Source: Nocardioides marinisabuli
GTDB lineage: Bacteria; Actinomycetota; Actinomycetes; Propionibacteriales; Nocardioidaceae
DNA: 64,000 nucleotides
Direction of reading: 5' to 3'
Assembly: GCF_013466785.1 (NCBI RefSeq)
Contig: NZ_CP059163.1
Location: 1 to 64,000 of the forward strand
The position numbers were made by a program, and so were the translations under genes. Every line of letters begins with the position of its first letter. Position 1 is the stretch's first letter. This document shows, one piece after another, positions 16,326 through 25,269 of the stretch. The notes below the pieces were generated by a model. The model was given only the letters and a program-made list of their open reading frames with translations, made no database searches and was not told where the DNA came from.

Positions 16326-17510
16326 TCAGTGCGCGTTGAAGGCGTCGCGCAGGCGGCCGAAGACCGACTTCGCGCCGCCGGGGCGGACCTGCCCGTCGGG
16401 GGCCTCCTCGCCGCGCAGGGCGGCCAGCTCGCGCAGCAGCTCCTCCTGGCGGGCGTCGAGGCGACCGGGCGTCTCGACGGCGACGGTGACGATCAGGTCG
16501 CCCCGCCCGCCGCGCAGCCCGGGGACGCCGCGCCCGCGCAGCACCTGCTCCATGCCCGACTGGGTGCCCGGGCGCACCTCGAGCTCGAAGGACGTCTCGA
16601 GCTCGGGGTCGCTGTCCTCGGAGGCCACGTCGGCCTCGAGGGTCGGGATCGTCAGCGTGGTGCCCAGCGCGGCGGCCGTCATCCGCACCGTCACCGTGCA
16701 GTGCAGGTCGTTGCCGGAACGGGTGAAGACGTCGTGCGGCGCGACGTGGATCTCGACGTACAGGTCGCCGGCGGGCCCGCCGCCGGGGCCGACCTCGCCC
16801 TCCTCGGCCAGCTGCACGCGGGTGCCGGTGTCGACGCCCGCGGGGATCTTGACCGTCAGCGCCCGGCGCGAGCGCACCCGGCCGTCGCCGGAGCACTCCC
16901 GGCACGGCTCGGGGATGACCGTGCCGAAGCCCCGGCAGGCCGCGCAGGGGCGCAGGGTGCGGATCTCCCCGAGGAACGAGCGCTGCACGTGGGCGACCTC
17001 GCCCTGGCCGCGGCAGGTCTCGCAGGGCACCGGGTGGCTGCCCTGGGCCGCGCCGTCGCCGCCGCAGGTGGTGCAGGTGACGGCCGTGTCGACCTTGAGC
17101 TCGCGGGCCACGCCGAAGGCAGCCTCGGCGAGGTCGATCTCGAGGCGGATCAGCGCATCCTGGCCGCGGCGTACGCGCGGACGCGGACCACGACCCTGGC
17201 CACCGCCCTGACCGCTGCCTCCGAAGAAGGCGTCCATGATGTCGGTGAAGGAAAACCCGGCACCCTGGCCGAAACCACCGGCCCCCGCACCACCGAAGGG
17301 GTCGCCGCCGCGGTCGTACGCCGCGCGCTTCTGGGGGTCGGAGAGGACCTCGTAGGCCCGGGAGACCTCGCCGAACTTCTCCTTGCTGGCGGGGTCGGGG
17401 TTGACGTCGGGGTGGTACTGGCGCGCCGCCTTGCGGTACGCCTTCTTGATCGCGTCGGCGTCGGCGTCGCGGGAGACACCGAGGAGGTCGTAGAGGTCCT
17501 GGCTCACCAT
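16326..17510 (-). CDS. dnaJ: Chaperone DnaJ (DnaJ2)
   Basis: Complete type I Hsp40 of 394 residues. The J domain is at 1-70 with HPD in QYHPDVNP; a Gly/Phe-rich segment (about 70-115) follows, then four zinc-binding CxxCxGxG repeats ([32 protein letters not shown]) at about 150-215, and the C-terminal substrate domain. It stimulates DnaK ATPase and delivers unfolded clients. Position directly behind hrcA identifies it as the heat-repressible DnaJ2 copy of actinobacteria rather than the dnaK-linked DnaJ1. It is transcribed with hrcA from the CIRCE-controlled promoter or from the 94-base spacer. Confidence 0.95.
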   Translation of the reverse strand: MVSQDLYDLLGVSRDADADAIKKAYRKAARQYHPDVNPDPASKEKFGEVSRAYEVLSDPQKRAAYDRGGDPFGGAGAGGFGQGAGFSFTDIMDAFFGGSGQGGGQGRGPRPRVRRGQDALIRLEIDLAEAAFGVARELKVDTAVTCTTCGGDGAAQGSHPVPCETCRGQGEVAHVQRSFLGEIRTLRPCAACRGFGTVIPEPCRECSGDGRVRSRRALTVKIPAGVDTGTRVQLAEEGEVGPGGGPAGDLYVEIHVAPHDVFTRSGNDLHCTVTVRMTAAALGTTLTIPTLEADVASEDSDPELETSFELEVRPGTQSGMEQVLRGRGVPGLRGGRGDLIVTVAVETPGRLDARQEELLRELAALRGEEAPDGQVRPGGAKSVFGRLRDAFNAH

Positions 17511-17533
17511 GTTCCTTACAGGGACTTGATCGG

Positions 17534-17581
17534 GGTGCTGGCTGTGGTGCTGGCTGTGGTGCTGGCTGTGGTGCTGGCTGG
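17534..17581 (-). repeat. 12-bp tandem repeat in the hrcA-dnaJ spacer
   Basis: Four back-to-back units of GGTGCTGGCTGT as read on the plus strand (the last ends in GG) fill half of the 94-base gap between hrcA and dnaJ. In the mRNA the unit reads ACAGCCAGCACC. It lies about 25 bases upstream of the dnaJ start, in its leader. Confidence 0.85.
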
Positions 17582-17604
17582 GGTGGGTCGTGCGGGGACG
17601 GGGC

Positions 17605-18633
17605 TCAGCCCTCGTCGAGGATGCGGGAGACGTAGCGGGCCACCGCGCGCACGGCGGCCATGGTGCCGGGGTAGTCCATGCGGGTAGGGCCCACGATGCC
17701 CAGGGTCGCCAGCGACTCGTCGGGGGGGCCGTAGCCGGTCGAGACGACGCTGGTGGAGGCGAGCTCCTCGTAGGGGCCCTCGGCGCCGATGCGCACGGTC
17801 ACCAGACCGCCGGTGCCGGCCTCGCCGAGGAGCTTGAGCAGCACGACGTGCTCCTCGAGCGCCTCGAGCAGCGGGCGCACGGCGGAGTCGAAGGAGTCGC
17901 CGTAGCGGGCCAGGTTGGCCGCGCCGCCCACCGCGATCCGGTGGTCGGAGCGGTCGTCGCTGAGCGCGTCGAGGAGCACCTCGACGACGGGCCCGCTGGC
18001 GCTCGTCGGCCCGGTGGGCTCGGCGCTGAGCGGCGGCAGGTCGCGCAGGGCCGCCATCGCCTCGGCGATGGTCTGGCCGGTGACGGCGCGCAGCACCCGC
18101 TGGCGCAGCTCGACCAGGGCGTCGTCGGCGAGGTCCTCGGCGAGCTCGACCAGGCGCTGCTCGACGCGGCCGGTGCTCAGGATCAGCACCACCAGCAGCC
18201 GCCGGGGCGCCAGCGACACGATCTCGACGTGGCGCACCGTGGAGCGCGAGAGCGTCGGGTACTGCACCACCGCGACTTGGCGGGTCAGCTGGGAGAGCAG
18301 GCGCACCGAGCGCTGCACGACGTCGTCGAGGTCGACGGCGCCGTCGAGGAAGCTCGAGATCGCGCGCTTCTCGGCCGAGCTGAGCGGCTTCACCGTCGTG
18401 AGCCGGTCGACGAACATCCGGTAGCCCTTGTCGGTGGGGACCCGCCCGGCGCTGGTGTGCGGCTGGGTGATGTAGCCCTCGTCCTCGAGCACGGCCATGT
18501 CGTTGCGCACCGTCGCGGGAGACACGCCGAGACCGTGGCGCTCCACGAGCGCCTTGGAGCCCACCGGCTCCTCGGTGTGCACGTAGTCCTCCACGATGGC
18601 GCGGAGCACGGCAAGCCTGCGGTCCTCCTGCAC
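17605..18633 (-). CDS. hrcA: Heat-inducible transcription repressor HrcA
   Basis: Winged-helix repressor of 342 residues that binds CIRCE and is kept active by GroEL. The N-terminal DNA-binding part is [20 protein letters not shown] followed by [21 protein letters not shown], and the conserved [19 protein letters not shown] closes the domain. The GTG at 18633 is chosen because GAGGAGG precedes it by 4 bases and the protein then starts [10 protein letters not shown], as in relatives; the longer frame would start inside the leader. A perfect CIRCE lies 59 bases upstream, so it should repress itself. Confidence 0.95.
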   Translation of the reverse strand: MQEDRRLAVLRAIVEDYVHTEEPVGSKALVERHGLGVSPATVRNDMAVLEDEGYITQPHTSAGRVPTDKGYRMFVDRLTTVKPLSSAEKRAISSFLDGAVDLDDVVQRSVRLLSQLTRQVAVVQYPTLSRSTVRHVEIVSLAPRRLLVVLILSTGRVEQRLVELAEDLADDALVELRQRVLRAVTGQTIAEAMAALRDLPPLSAEPTGPTSASGPVVEVLLDALSDDRSDHRIAVGGAANLARYGDSFDSAVRPLLEALEEHVVLLKLLGEAGTGGLVTVRIGAEGPYEELASTSVVSTGYGPPDESLATLGIVGPTRMDYPGTMAAVRAVARYVSRILDEG

Positions 18634-18691
18634 GTCGCCTCCTCGCAGCCTCGTCGGCCTGGTCCCGGCCCGGTCACCTCGCACGACGAGG

Positions 18692-18718
18692 TTGGCACTC
18701 GCCAGCGCGGAGTGCCAA
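18692..18718 (-). promoter_or_regulatory. CIRCE operator
   Basis: Perfect inverted repeat: TTGGCACTC, nine-base spacer, GAGTGCCAA. It differs from the consensus TTAGCACTC-N9-GAGTGCTAA by one compensated pair. A candidate minus-strand -10 (TAGGAT, 18723-18718) abuts it, so bound HrcA would cover the start of hrcA transcription. Confidence 0.95.
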
Positions 18719-18750
18719 TCCTACAAGGCCACCCCGGGCGCGCTCACCTC

Positions 18751-18779
18751 TTGACGCAACACTCAGGTTAGGCTTACCT
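18751..18779 (+). promoter_or_regulatory. Promoter of the DUF2470 gene
   Basis: TTGACG at 18751-18756 and TTACCT at 18774-18779 are 17 bases apart. Transcription would start about 7 bases later, at or next to the ATG at 18787, so the message should be leaderless. The iron box lies between and over the -10. Confidence 0.65.
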
Positions 18780-18781
18780 AA
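18763..18781 (+). promoter_or_regulatory. Iron box (IdeR/DtxR operator)
   Basis: The 19 bases TCAGGTTAGGCTTACCTAA match the IdeR/DtxR consensus TTAGGTTAGGCTAACCTAA at 17 positions. It covers the spacer and -10 of the promoter, the position of repression when iron is abundant. Confidence 0.85.
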
Positions 18782-18786
18782 CTCTC

Positions 18787-19474
18787 ATGGACCTCTCCTT
18801 CCTCGCCGGCCCACCGTCGTACGCCGTCGCGGCGGCCGCCCGCAGCATCCTGGCCTGCCCCGCGACCGCCGTGCTCGAGGTCGACCGCGCCCCGCTGCCG
18901 CTCGACGACGCGGTGATCGGCGACCGCGACGGGCGGCCCACGCTGACCTGCGAGGCGACCTCGCCGCTGGCCCGCGCCGCGACCTCGCGGTCGGTGGCGC
19001 GGCTGCGGCTGACCAGGGGTGAGCGGGGGCGCCGGCGACGTGCTCGTGCTCTCCGGCCGCCTGGTCCGCATCGACACCGCCACCTGCGGGTCCTGCGCCG
19101 AGGAGCACCTGGTGGTCGCCCTCGACCCGGCCGCCGCCCTCGTCACGCTCGCCGGGCAGCGCCACCCGCTGCCGCTGGCCGACTTCCTCTCCCCCGCCCA
19201 CCGGCTCAACCGCGGCTACCTGCAGCGCAGCCTCGAGCACGTCGAGACCCACCACCACGACGACCTGCGCCGCAGCGTCGCCCACTCGACCGGCACGCCG
19301 CCCGACGACGTGATCGCCGTCAGCCTGCGCGACCTCGACGCCAGGGGCGTCACGCTGCGCTGGGTCGACCCCGGCGGCGCCCACCAGGTGCGGCTGCGCT
19401 TCCCGCGCCGCGCGACGAGCACGGCCGACCTGGGCCGCCTGCTGCGGGAGGGCATCGGCGCGCCCCTAGGGTGA
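18787..19474 (+). pseudogene. DUF2470 (HugZ-like) domain protein, frameshifted
   Basis: The first frame (MDLSFLAGPPSYAVAAAARS to VARLRLTR) becomes Arg-rich nonsense after about 19018. Removing one G in the GGGGT run near 19017 joins it to SGGAGDVLVLSGRLVRIDTA, CGSCAEE, and a C-terminal DUF2470 domain (RSLEHVETHHHDDLRRSVAH). The restored length is 228 residues. DUF2470 occurs at the C-terminus of HugZ-type haem-degrading split-barrel proteins and of pyridoxamine-oxidase-like proteins. With an iron box over its promoter, a role in haem or iron use under iron starvation is a reasonable inference. A one-base sequencing insertion is the likely cause of the break. Confidence 0.7.
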
Positions 19475-19478
19475 GGCC

Positions 19479-20327
19479 ATGGTCTTCTCCGAGGTCGCCG
19501 ACCGGGTCTGGGTGGCTCGCCACGAGTGGTACGACGTCAACGTGGGCGTCGTCGCCGGCGAGCGGGGGCTGGTCGTGGTCGACACCCACGGCTCGGCCGC
19601 GGCCGGCCGGCGCGTCCTCGAGCAGGTGCGGGCGCTCGGGGTCGGCGAGGTCGTCGCCGTGGTCAACACCCACGCCCACTTCGACCACGCCCTCGGCAAC
19701 GCCGCGTTCCGCGAGGCCGACCCGACCGTGCCGGTCCACGCCCACGAGACGGCGCTCGAGGAGCTGCGCGCCACCAGCGTCGAGGCGGTGGCCGCGGCGT
19801 ACGCCGCCGACGACGCCGCGCGCCGCGAGGAGGTGCTGGCCACCGAGGTCGTGCTGCCCGACCGCACCTTCTCCTCCGCGACCGTGATCGACCTCGGTGA
19901 CCGGGTGCTCGAGCTCGTGCACCCGGGCCCGGCCCACACCGCCGGTGACCTCGTCGTGCTGGTGCCCGACGCCCGGGTGCTGCTGGCCGGCGACCTCGTC
20001 GAGGAGTCCGGCCCGCCGGGGCTCGGCGAGGACAGCTTCCCGATGCAGTGGCCGCTCTCCCTCGACATCGTGCTGGGCCTGACCACTGGCGCGAGCACTG
20101 TGGTCCCCGGGCACGGCGCCGTCGTCGACCGCGACTTCGTCGAGGTGCAGCGCAACGAGCTCGGCATCGTGGCCGAGACGATCCGCGACCTCGCCGGCCG
20201 CGGCGTCCCCGTCGAGGAGGCCCTGGCGGCCGGCGAGTGGCCCTGGGAGCCCCACCACCTCGCGACCGCCGTGCGCCGCGGCTACGAGCAGCTGCCCCGC
20301 AGCCAGAAGCGCCTGCCGCTGATCTGA
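19479..20327 (+). CDS. Metallo-beta-lactamase-fold hydrolase
   Basis: MBL-fold protein of 282 residues. The metal site is visible as THAHFDHALG (about residues 64-73), HPGPAHTAGD, LLAGDLVEES and PGHGAVVDRD, all in family order. The spacing resembles quinoprotein relay-associated and glyoxalase II-like hydrolases, but no substrate can be assigned. The ATG follows TAGGGT (19467-19472) by 6 bases and the stop of the DUF2470 gene by 4 bases, so it could be read from its own leaderless promoter or from the iron-regulated one. Confidence 0.85.
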   Translation: MVFSEVADRVWVARHEWYDVNVGVVAGERGLVVVDTHGSAAAGRRVLEQVRALGVGEVVAVVNTHAHFDHALGNAAFREADPTVPVHAHETALEELRATSVEAVAAAYAADDAARREEVLATEVVLPDRTFSSATVIDLGDRVLELVHPGPAHTAGDLVVLVPDARVLLAGDLVEESGPPGLGEDSFPMQWPLSLDIVLGLTTGASTVVPGHGAVVDRDFVEVQRNELGIVAETIRDLAGRGVPVEEALAAGEWPWEPHHLATAVRRGYEQLPRSQKRLPLI

Positions 20328-20392
20328 GCACCCCGGGACGTCCGTCCCGCGGCGCGACCCGGAGGGTGGGTGACCCGGGCGCCGGTCGTGAC

Positions 20393-20398
20393 TAGCGT
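20393..20398 (+). promoter_or_regulatory. Candidate -10 of a leaderless promoter
   Basis: TAGCGT followed after seven bases by the ATG at 20406. GTGACC at 20370-20375 is a possible -35 at 17-base spacing. The element and flank closely match the sequence before 11096. Confidence 0.5.
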
Positions 20399-20405
20399 CA
20401 CGCCC

Positions 20406-20600
20406 ATGAGCGAGCACGAGACCGACCACGAGACCGAGCGCCCCACCGACTCCTCCTCGATCGGCGACGACCAGCTGCCCGAGGACCTGGTCGCCTCCGA
20501 CGACAACCCGCTGGCCGAGGGGCTGGAGGCCGGCGAGGACGTGCACCTCCTCGAGGAGGGCAAGCGCGCCGAGGAGATGGAGGAGCCCACCGACGGGTGA
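20406..20600 (+). CDS. Small acidic protein, unknown function
   Basis: A 64-residue, strongly acidic and probably disordered protein rich in Glu and Asp (SEHETDHETERPTDSSS, EEGKRAEEMEEPTDG), without Cys or hydrophobic helices. The ATG is chosen over an upstream in-frame start because of the TAGCGT element 7 bases before it. I know no family for it. It stands between an MBL hydrolase and the DUF3097 gene on the same strand, each with its own leaderless-type start. Confidence 0.65.
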   Translation: MSEHETDHETERPTDSSSIGDDQLPEDLVASDDNPLAEGLEAGEDVHLLEEGKRAEEMEEPTDG

Positions 20601-20678
20601 CCCGTACGACACCCCCGGGCGGGCCGCCACCGGCGCGCCCGCCGCACGACGTCGGTGCGCTCTCCTAGCCTCGTGCGG

Positions 20679-21530
20679 GTGAGCGACCGATACGGCCACG
20701 ACGTCCTGTCCGGCGACTGGCGCGCCCCCAAGCGGGGCCGCGCGACCGAGGCCCCCGCCAACCCCGGTGAGGTGGTCGAGGAGGTCACGACCGACTTCTG
20801 CGGCGAGGTGGTGCAGGTCGACCGCGACCTGCACACCGTGACGCTGGAGGACCGCCGCAACCGGCGCCGCACCTTCCCGCTCGGCCCCGGCTTCCTGCTC
20901 GACGGGCGTCCGGTGATCCTGACCGCGCCGGTCACCCGCACGGCCCCCACCCGCCCGACCCGCACCGCCTCCGGGTCCGTCGCGGTCCACGACGCGAAGG
21001 CACGGGTGGCGCGGGCCAGCCGGATCTTCGTCGAGGGCCGCCACGACGCCGAGCTGGTGGAGAAGGTGTGGGGCGACGACCTGCGCATCGAGGGCGTCGC
21101 GGTCGAGTACCTCGGCGGCGTCGACGACCTGGCCGACCACCTGCGCGACTTCGGCCCCGGCCCCGGGCGCCGGGTCGGTGTGCTGGTCGACCACCTCGTG
21201 CGCGGCTCGAAGGAGAGCCGGATCGCCGACGCGATCAGCCGCTCCCCGGTGGGCAAGCACGTGCTCGTCGTCGGCCACCCCTTCGTCGACATCTGGCAGG
21301 CCGTGAAGCCCGACCGGCTGGGGCTGCAGGAGTGGCCCACCATCCCGCGCAGCATCGAGTGGAAGAAGGGCGTGTGCCAGCACCTGGGCTGGCCGCACCG
21401 CGACCAGGCCGACATCGCGCGGGCCTGGAAGCAGATCCTGGGCCGGGTGCACTCGTTCGCCGACTGCGAGCCCGCGCTGCTGGGTAGGGTCGAGGAGCTG
21501 ATCGACTTCGTCACCGAGGAGGGCCCGTGA
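20679..21530 (+). CDS. DUF3097 family protein
   Basis: Cytoplasmic protein of 283 residues matching the actinobacterial DUF3097 family, of unknown function. Recognisable parts are the N-terminal YGHDVLSGDWRAPKRGR, the central RIFVEGRHDAELVEKVWGDD (a Toprim-like E...D arrangement), and VGVLVDHLVRGSKESRIADA. The Toprim-like segments suggest nucleic-acid handling, as inference only. The GTG at 20679 follows TAGCCT by 7 bases and gives the usual family N-terminus. The next gene overlaps it by GTGA. Confidence 0.82.
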   Translation: MSDRYGHDVLSGDWRAPKRGRATEAPANPGEVVEEVTTDFCGEVVQVDRDLHTVTLEDRRNRRRTFPLGPGFLLDGRPVILTAPVTRTAPTRPTRTASGSVAVHDAKARVARASRIFVEGRHDAELVEKVWGDDLRIEGVAVEYLGGVDDLADHLRDFGPGPGRRVGVLVDHLVRGSKESRIADAISRSPVGKHVLVVGHPFVDIWQAVKPDRLGLQEWPTIPRSIEWKKGVCQHLGWPHRDQADIARAWKQILGRVHSFADCEPALLGRVEELIDFVTEEGP

Positions 21531-21904
21531 GCCAGGTGCCGCCACCACCGTCAGGCCCGCCGGCGGGCCTGACCCCTGACGAGCGCACCTGGGGCGGAGC
21601 CGCGCACTGGTCGGCGCTGGTCGGCGCCTTCGTGGCGATGGCCTTCCTCGGTCCGCTGCTCGTGCTGCTGCTCAAGGGCTCGACCTCGCCCTACGTGCGC
21701 CGCCAGGCGGTGGAGTCGCTGAACTTCCAGCTCTCGATGCTCATCTACGTCGCCGTGTCGTTCGTGCTGGCCTTCGTGCTCATCGGCTTCCTGCTGCTGC
21801 CGGTGGTCGGTGTGCTGTGGCTGGTCTTCACCATCATCGGGTCGGTGAAGTCGGCCGAGGGCGGCGAGTACCGCTACCCGCTGACCATCCGGATGGTCAG
21901 CTGA
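21527..21904 (+). CDS. DUF4870 domain membrane protein
   Basis: Protein of 125 residues with a Pro-rich N-terminus (SQVPPPPSGPPAGL), then about three hydrophobic segments and the DUF4870 core YVRRQAVESLNFQLSMLIY. The family is a small membrane module of unknown function, often next to Pro-rich tails. It is translation-coupled to the DUF3097 gene (GTGA) and converges with hemW, overlapping its end by 8 bases. Confidence 0.85.
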   Translation: MSQVPPPPSGPPAGLTPDERTWGGAAHWSALVGAFVAMAFLGPLLVLLLKGSTSPYVRRQAVESLNFQLSMLIYVAVSFVLAFVLIGFLLLPVVGVLWLVFTIIGSVKSAEGGEYRYPLTIRMVS

Positions 21905-23123
21905 GCAGCTCGCGCACCACGCCGTCGGCGAGCAGGCGGGCCCGCTCGGTCAGGGCGACGCGCCCGTCCCGCTCGACGAGCAGCCCCCGGGCCACCAGGC
22001 CCGGCACCGCCGCCCGCCCGTGGGCGTCGAGCACACCGGCGTCGAGCCCCTCGCGCAGCCGCAGCTCGAGCAGCACCCGCTCCACGCGCCGGTCCTCGGC
22101 GCCGAGCACCTCACGGGCCTGCGCGGGGCTGCGGTCGGCCCCGATCCGGTCGGCGTACGCCGCCGGGTGCTTGACGTTCCACCACCGCACGCCGCCCACG
22201 TGCGAGTGCGCGCCGGGGCCCACGCCCCACCAGTCGCCGCCGGTCCAGTAGAGCAGGTTGTGGCGGCAGCGGGTCTCGGCCCCGCTCGACCAGTTCGACA
22301 CCTCGTACCAGCCCAGCCCGGCCGCCACCAGCCGCTCGTCGGCCAGCGCGTACTTGTCGGCGAGGTCGTCCTCGTCGGGCATCGGCAGCTCGCCGCGGCG
22401 CACCCGGCGCGCCAGCGCGGTGCCGTCCTCGACGATCAGCGAGTACGCCGAGACGTGGTCGGGCGCGCAGGCCACCGCGGCGTCGACCGAGGTGGCCCAG
22501 TCGTCCTGGCTCTCCCCCGGGGTGCCGTAGATCAGGTCGAGGCTGACCTGCTCGAAGCCGGCCTCGCGGGCCCACCCGACCACGGCCGGCACCCGGCGCG
22601 GGTCGTGGGTGCGGTCGAGGACCTCGAGCACGTGCCGCACCTGCGACTGCATGCCGAAGGAGACCCGGTTGATGCCGACCTCGCGCAGCCGCTGCAGGGA
22701 CTCGGCGTCGACGGAGTCGGGGTTCGACTCGGTGGTGATCTCGACGTCGGGGGCCAGCCCGAACTCCTCAGCGGCCGCGGCCACGACCGAGCCGAGGTCG
22801 TCGGGGCTCAGCAGCGTGGGCGTGCCACCTCCGAAGAAGATCGTGGAGACCGGCAGGTCGCGCTCGCTCAGCACCGCCCGGGCCCGGCGCACCTCGGCCA
22901 CGGCCGCCTGCGCGTACGTCGCGCGCGACGCGCCCGGCGCGCCGCCGGCGGGGCCGAGCTCCTCGGCGGTGTAGGTGTTGAAGTCGCAGTAGCCGCAGCG
23001 CACCGTGCAGAACGGCACGTGCACGTAGAGGCCGAAGGGGCGCTCCCCCAGCTCGGCGAGCGCGGCGTCGGGCAGCGAGCCGTCGGCGGGGACGGGTTCG
23101 CCGTCGAGCGGGGTGGAGGGCAC
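21897..23123 (-). CDS. hemW: HemW, radical-SAM haem chaperone (HemN-like)
   Basis: Radical-SAM protein of 408 residues. The cluster ligands are in FCTVRCGYCDF (CxxxCxxC), followed by FFGGGTPTLL and the conserved RVSFGMQS. The C-terminal HemN domain is complete. Proteins of this length that lack the extra N-terminal HemN region are HemW, a haem-inserting chaperone, rather than oxygen-independent coproporphyrinogen oxidase. The GTG at 23123 is preferred because GGAGG lies 8 bases upstream; an in-frame GTG at 23141 would overlap that site. hemW is near hrcA in many actinobacteria; here several genes separate them. Confidence 0.9.
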   Translation of the reverse strand: MPSTPLDGEPVPADGSLPDAALAELGERPFGLYVHVPFCTVRCGYCDFNTYTAEELGPAGGAPGASRATYAQAAVAEVRRARAVLSERDLPVSTIFFGGGTPTLLSPDDLGSVVAAAAEEFGLAPDVEITTESNPDSVDAESLQRLREVGINRVSFGMQSQVRHVLEVLDRTHDPRRVPAVVGWAREAGFEQVSLDLIYGTPGESQDDWATSVDAAVACAPDHVSAYSLIVEDGTALARRVRRGELPMPDEDDLADKYALADERLVAAGLGWYEVSNWSSGAETRCRHNLLYWTGGDWWGVGPGAHSHVGGVRWWNVKHPAAYADRIGADRSPAQAREVLGAEDRRVERVLLELRLREGLDAGVLDAHGRAAVPGLVARGLLVERDGRVALTERARLLADGVVRELLS

Positions 23124-23167
23124 CGCCCCATCCTCCCCCACGCTCCTCGCGGGCCCGCACGCAGCAG

Positions 23168-23199
23168 GGCCCGCGCACCCGTGGTGGGGTGCGCGGGCC
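23168..23199 (-). terminator. Intrinsic-type hairpin downstream of the acyl-CoA synthetase
   Basis: Perfect 13-bp stem GGCCCGCGCACCC/GGGTGCGCGGGCC around a six-base loop, with no U-tract, as is common in high-GC actinobacteria. It lies between the synthetase stop (23223) and hemW. Confidence 0.75.
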
Positions 23200-23222
23200 C
23201 GGCGTCGCGTCGGTGCGGCCGC

Positions 23223-25043
23223 TCAGCTGTAGAAGCTGGCGATCTTCTCCTTGTTGTTGCTCTCCACGACGTTGCGCTTGACCTTCATCGAGGGGGTCAG
23301 CTCACCCGACTCGATGGTCAGGTCGTGGTCGAGGATGTCCCACTTCTTGATGGTCTCCCAGCGGTTCAGGCGCCCGTTGAGCTGCTCGACGTAGCCGCCG
23401 ATCATGTCGTGGACCTGCTGGGAGCGGACGACCTCGGTGTAGTCCTTGCCGGCCATCCCGTTCTCCTCGGCCCAGCCCGCCACGGCGTCGGGGTCGAGGG
23501 TGATCAGGGCGACGACGTAGTTGCGCTCGTTGCCGAAGACCATGAACTGGCTGACGTAGGGGCACAGCGCCTTGAACTTGGCCTCGATGGCCGAGGGGGC
23601 GATGTACTTGCCGCCGGAGGTCTTGAAGAGGTCCTTGATGCGACCGGTGATGGTCAGGAAGCCCTCGGCGTCGAGGCTGCCCTTGTCGCCGGTGCGCAGC
23701 CAGCCGTCCTCGGTGAACGCCTGGGCGCTCTCCTCGGGCAGGTTGTGGTAGCCCTGCATGACGTGCGGTCCGCGCAGCTGCACCTCGTCGTTCTCGCCGA
23801 TGCGCACCTCGGCGCCCGGCAGCGCCTTGCCGACGGTGCCCATGTGGTACTCGTCGGGGTGCCCGACGGTGGCGCCGGCGGCGTTCTCGGTCATCCCGTA
23901 GCCCTCGAGGATGAGGATGCCCGCGCTGTGGAACCACTGGGCGATCTCGGAGTTGAGGGCGGCGGAGCCGGAGATGAAGAAGCGCACCCGGCCACCGAAC
24001 CGGTCGCGGACCTTGCTGAAGACCAGCTTGTCGAAGAGGCCGTGCTGCAGCTTCAGCGGCAGCGGCACCGACTTGCCCTCGCGCTTGAGCTCGTCGACCT
24101 TGGCGCCGACCTCGAAGGCCTTGTTGAAGATCTTCTCCTTCGCCCCGCCCTCGGCGGCCTGCATCATGTGGATGCGCGAGTAGGCCTTCTCGAAGATGCG
24201 CGGGGCCGCGCCCATGAAGGTGGGCTTCACGACGGCCAGGTTGTCGATGATCTTGTCGACGCGGCCGTCGATCGCGGTCGCGAAGCCGCAGGCCAGCTGC
24301 GAGGAGAGCAGCACCTTGCCGAACGAGTGGGCCATCGGCAGCCACAGGAACTGCAGGTCGTCCTCGTGCAGCAGGTCCTGGACCCGGATCGCCTCGCCCT
24401 CGTAGACCCACGAGCGGTGCACCAGGCGCACGCCCTTGGGGCGCCCGGTGGTGCCGGAGGTGTAGATCAGGGTCGCGAGCTGGTCGGGCTCGATCTTGCG
24501 GGCCGTCTCCTCCACCGCGCCGGGGTGCTCGGCCAGGTACGCACGGCCCAGCTCGGCCAGGTCGTCCATGCCGATGACCCAGTCACCGTCGGTGGTGCCG
24601 TCGAAGGTGACGACCTTGATCACCTCGGGCAGCTCGTCGCGGTGCGAGCGCAGCTTCTCCAGCTGCTCGTCGTCCTCGGCGAAGACGATCCGCGAGCCGG
24701 AGTCGCTGAGGATGTAAGCGGTGTCCTCGCTGTTGGTGCTGGGGTACACGGTGGTGGTCGCCGCGCCGGCGCACATCACGGCGAGGTCGGCGAGGATCCA
24801 CTCGTAGCGGGTCCCCGAGGCGATGCCGACGCGCTGCTCGGTCTCGATGCCCAGGGACAGCAGCCCGGCCGCCAGGGCGGTGACCCGGTCCCCCGCCTCG
24901 GACCAGGTCACGGACTCCCAGGTCTCGCCGACGGGGAAGCGGAAGGCCTCGGCGGACGAGGACTTGGCGACCCGGTCGAAGAACTGGACGGCGACGTTGG
25001 CGGGCATCGTGTCGACGAAGCTGGCGTCGTGGTTGGCAGGCAT
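23223..25043 (-). CDS. Long-chain fatty acyl-CoA synthetase (AMP-forming)
   Basis: ANL-superfamily ligase of 606 residues, which activates fatty acids as acyl-AMP and transfers them to CoA. The motifs in order are the P-loop YTSGTTGRPKGVRL, EGYGMTENAAG, TGDKGSLDAEGFLTITGR and the C-terminal KTSGGKYIAP hinge. Length and a long central insertion match the FadD15/long-chain group, not acetyl-CoA synthetase. AGGAG lies 6 bases before the ATG. It is monocistronic, with a strong hairpin behind it and the divergent exopolysaccharide gene in front. Confidence 0.9.
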   Translation of the reverse strand: MPANHDASFVDTMPANVAVQFFDRVAKSSSAEAFRFPVGETWESVTWSEAGDRVTALAAGLLSLGIETEQRVGIASGTRYEWILADLAVMCAGAATTTVYPSTNSEDTAYILSDSGSRIVFAEDDEQLEKLRSHRDELPEVIKVVTFDGTTDGDWVIGMDDLAELGRAYLAEHPGAVEETARKIEPDQLATLIYTSGTTGRPKGVRLVHRSWVYEGEAIRVQDLLHEDDLQFLWLPMAHSFGKVLLSSQLACGFATAIDGRVDKIIDNLAVVKPTFMGAAPRIFEKAYSRIHMMQAAEGGAKEKIFNKAFEVGAKVDELKREGKSVPLPLKLQHGLFDKLVFSKVRDRFGGRVRFFISGSAALNSEIAQWFHSAGILILEGYGMTENAAGATVGHPDEYHMGTVGKALPGAEVRIGENDEVQLRGPHVMQGYHNLPEESAQAFTEDGWLRTGDKGSLDAEGFLTITGRIKDLFKTSGGKYIAPSAIEAKFKALCPYVSQFMVFGNERNYVVALITLDPDAVAGWAEENGMAGKDYTEVVRSQQVHDMIGGYVEQLNGRLNRWETIKKWDILDHDLTIESGELTPSMKVKRNVVESNNKEKIASFYS

Positions 25044-25216
25044 GGCGCTCCTGGCTGTGCTGGCGGGCGGTGCGGGCGGGCGGTGCTGATCCGTGGTGCT
25101 GATCGACTACGGCAGTAACCTAGATCACTTTGCGTACTCGCGCGTAGCAACCCCACCGAGGTCGTGACCAGATCGCGACCTGCGCCCCTCGCGGGGCGCC
25201 CCGCGGCCCCGTTCCC

Positions 25217-25231
25217 GTGCCCGTCGGGCAC
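25217..25231 (+). promoter_or_regulatory. Palindrome 1 upstream of the exopolysaccharide transferase
   Basis: Perfect dyad GTGCCCG-T-CGGGCAC in the 303-base divergent spacer between the acyl-CoA synthetase and the sugar transferase. A second dyad with the same GCCCG half-site lies 52.5 bases further on. No clear -35/-10 pair was found in the rest of the spacer. Confidence 0.45.
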
Positions 25232-25269
25232 CGGTTAAGCACCCCATTTCACGCAGGAGGTGTAGAGAT

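Noticed and set aside
21897..23123. Oxygen-independent coproporphyrinogen oxidase HemN
   Set aside because: Length, CxxxCxxC context and missing N-terminal extension fit the HemW haem chaperone group better.
22020..25118. Plus-strand open frame of over 1000 codons
   Set aside because: It is antisense to hemW and the acyl-CoA synthetase, is His/Val/Asp/Arg-biased, and reflects the lack of stops in GC-rich antisense frames. The same holds for 39285-42713.
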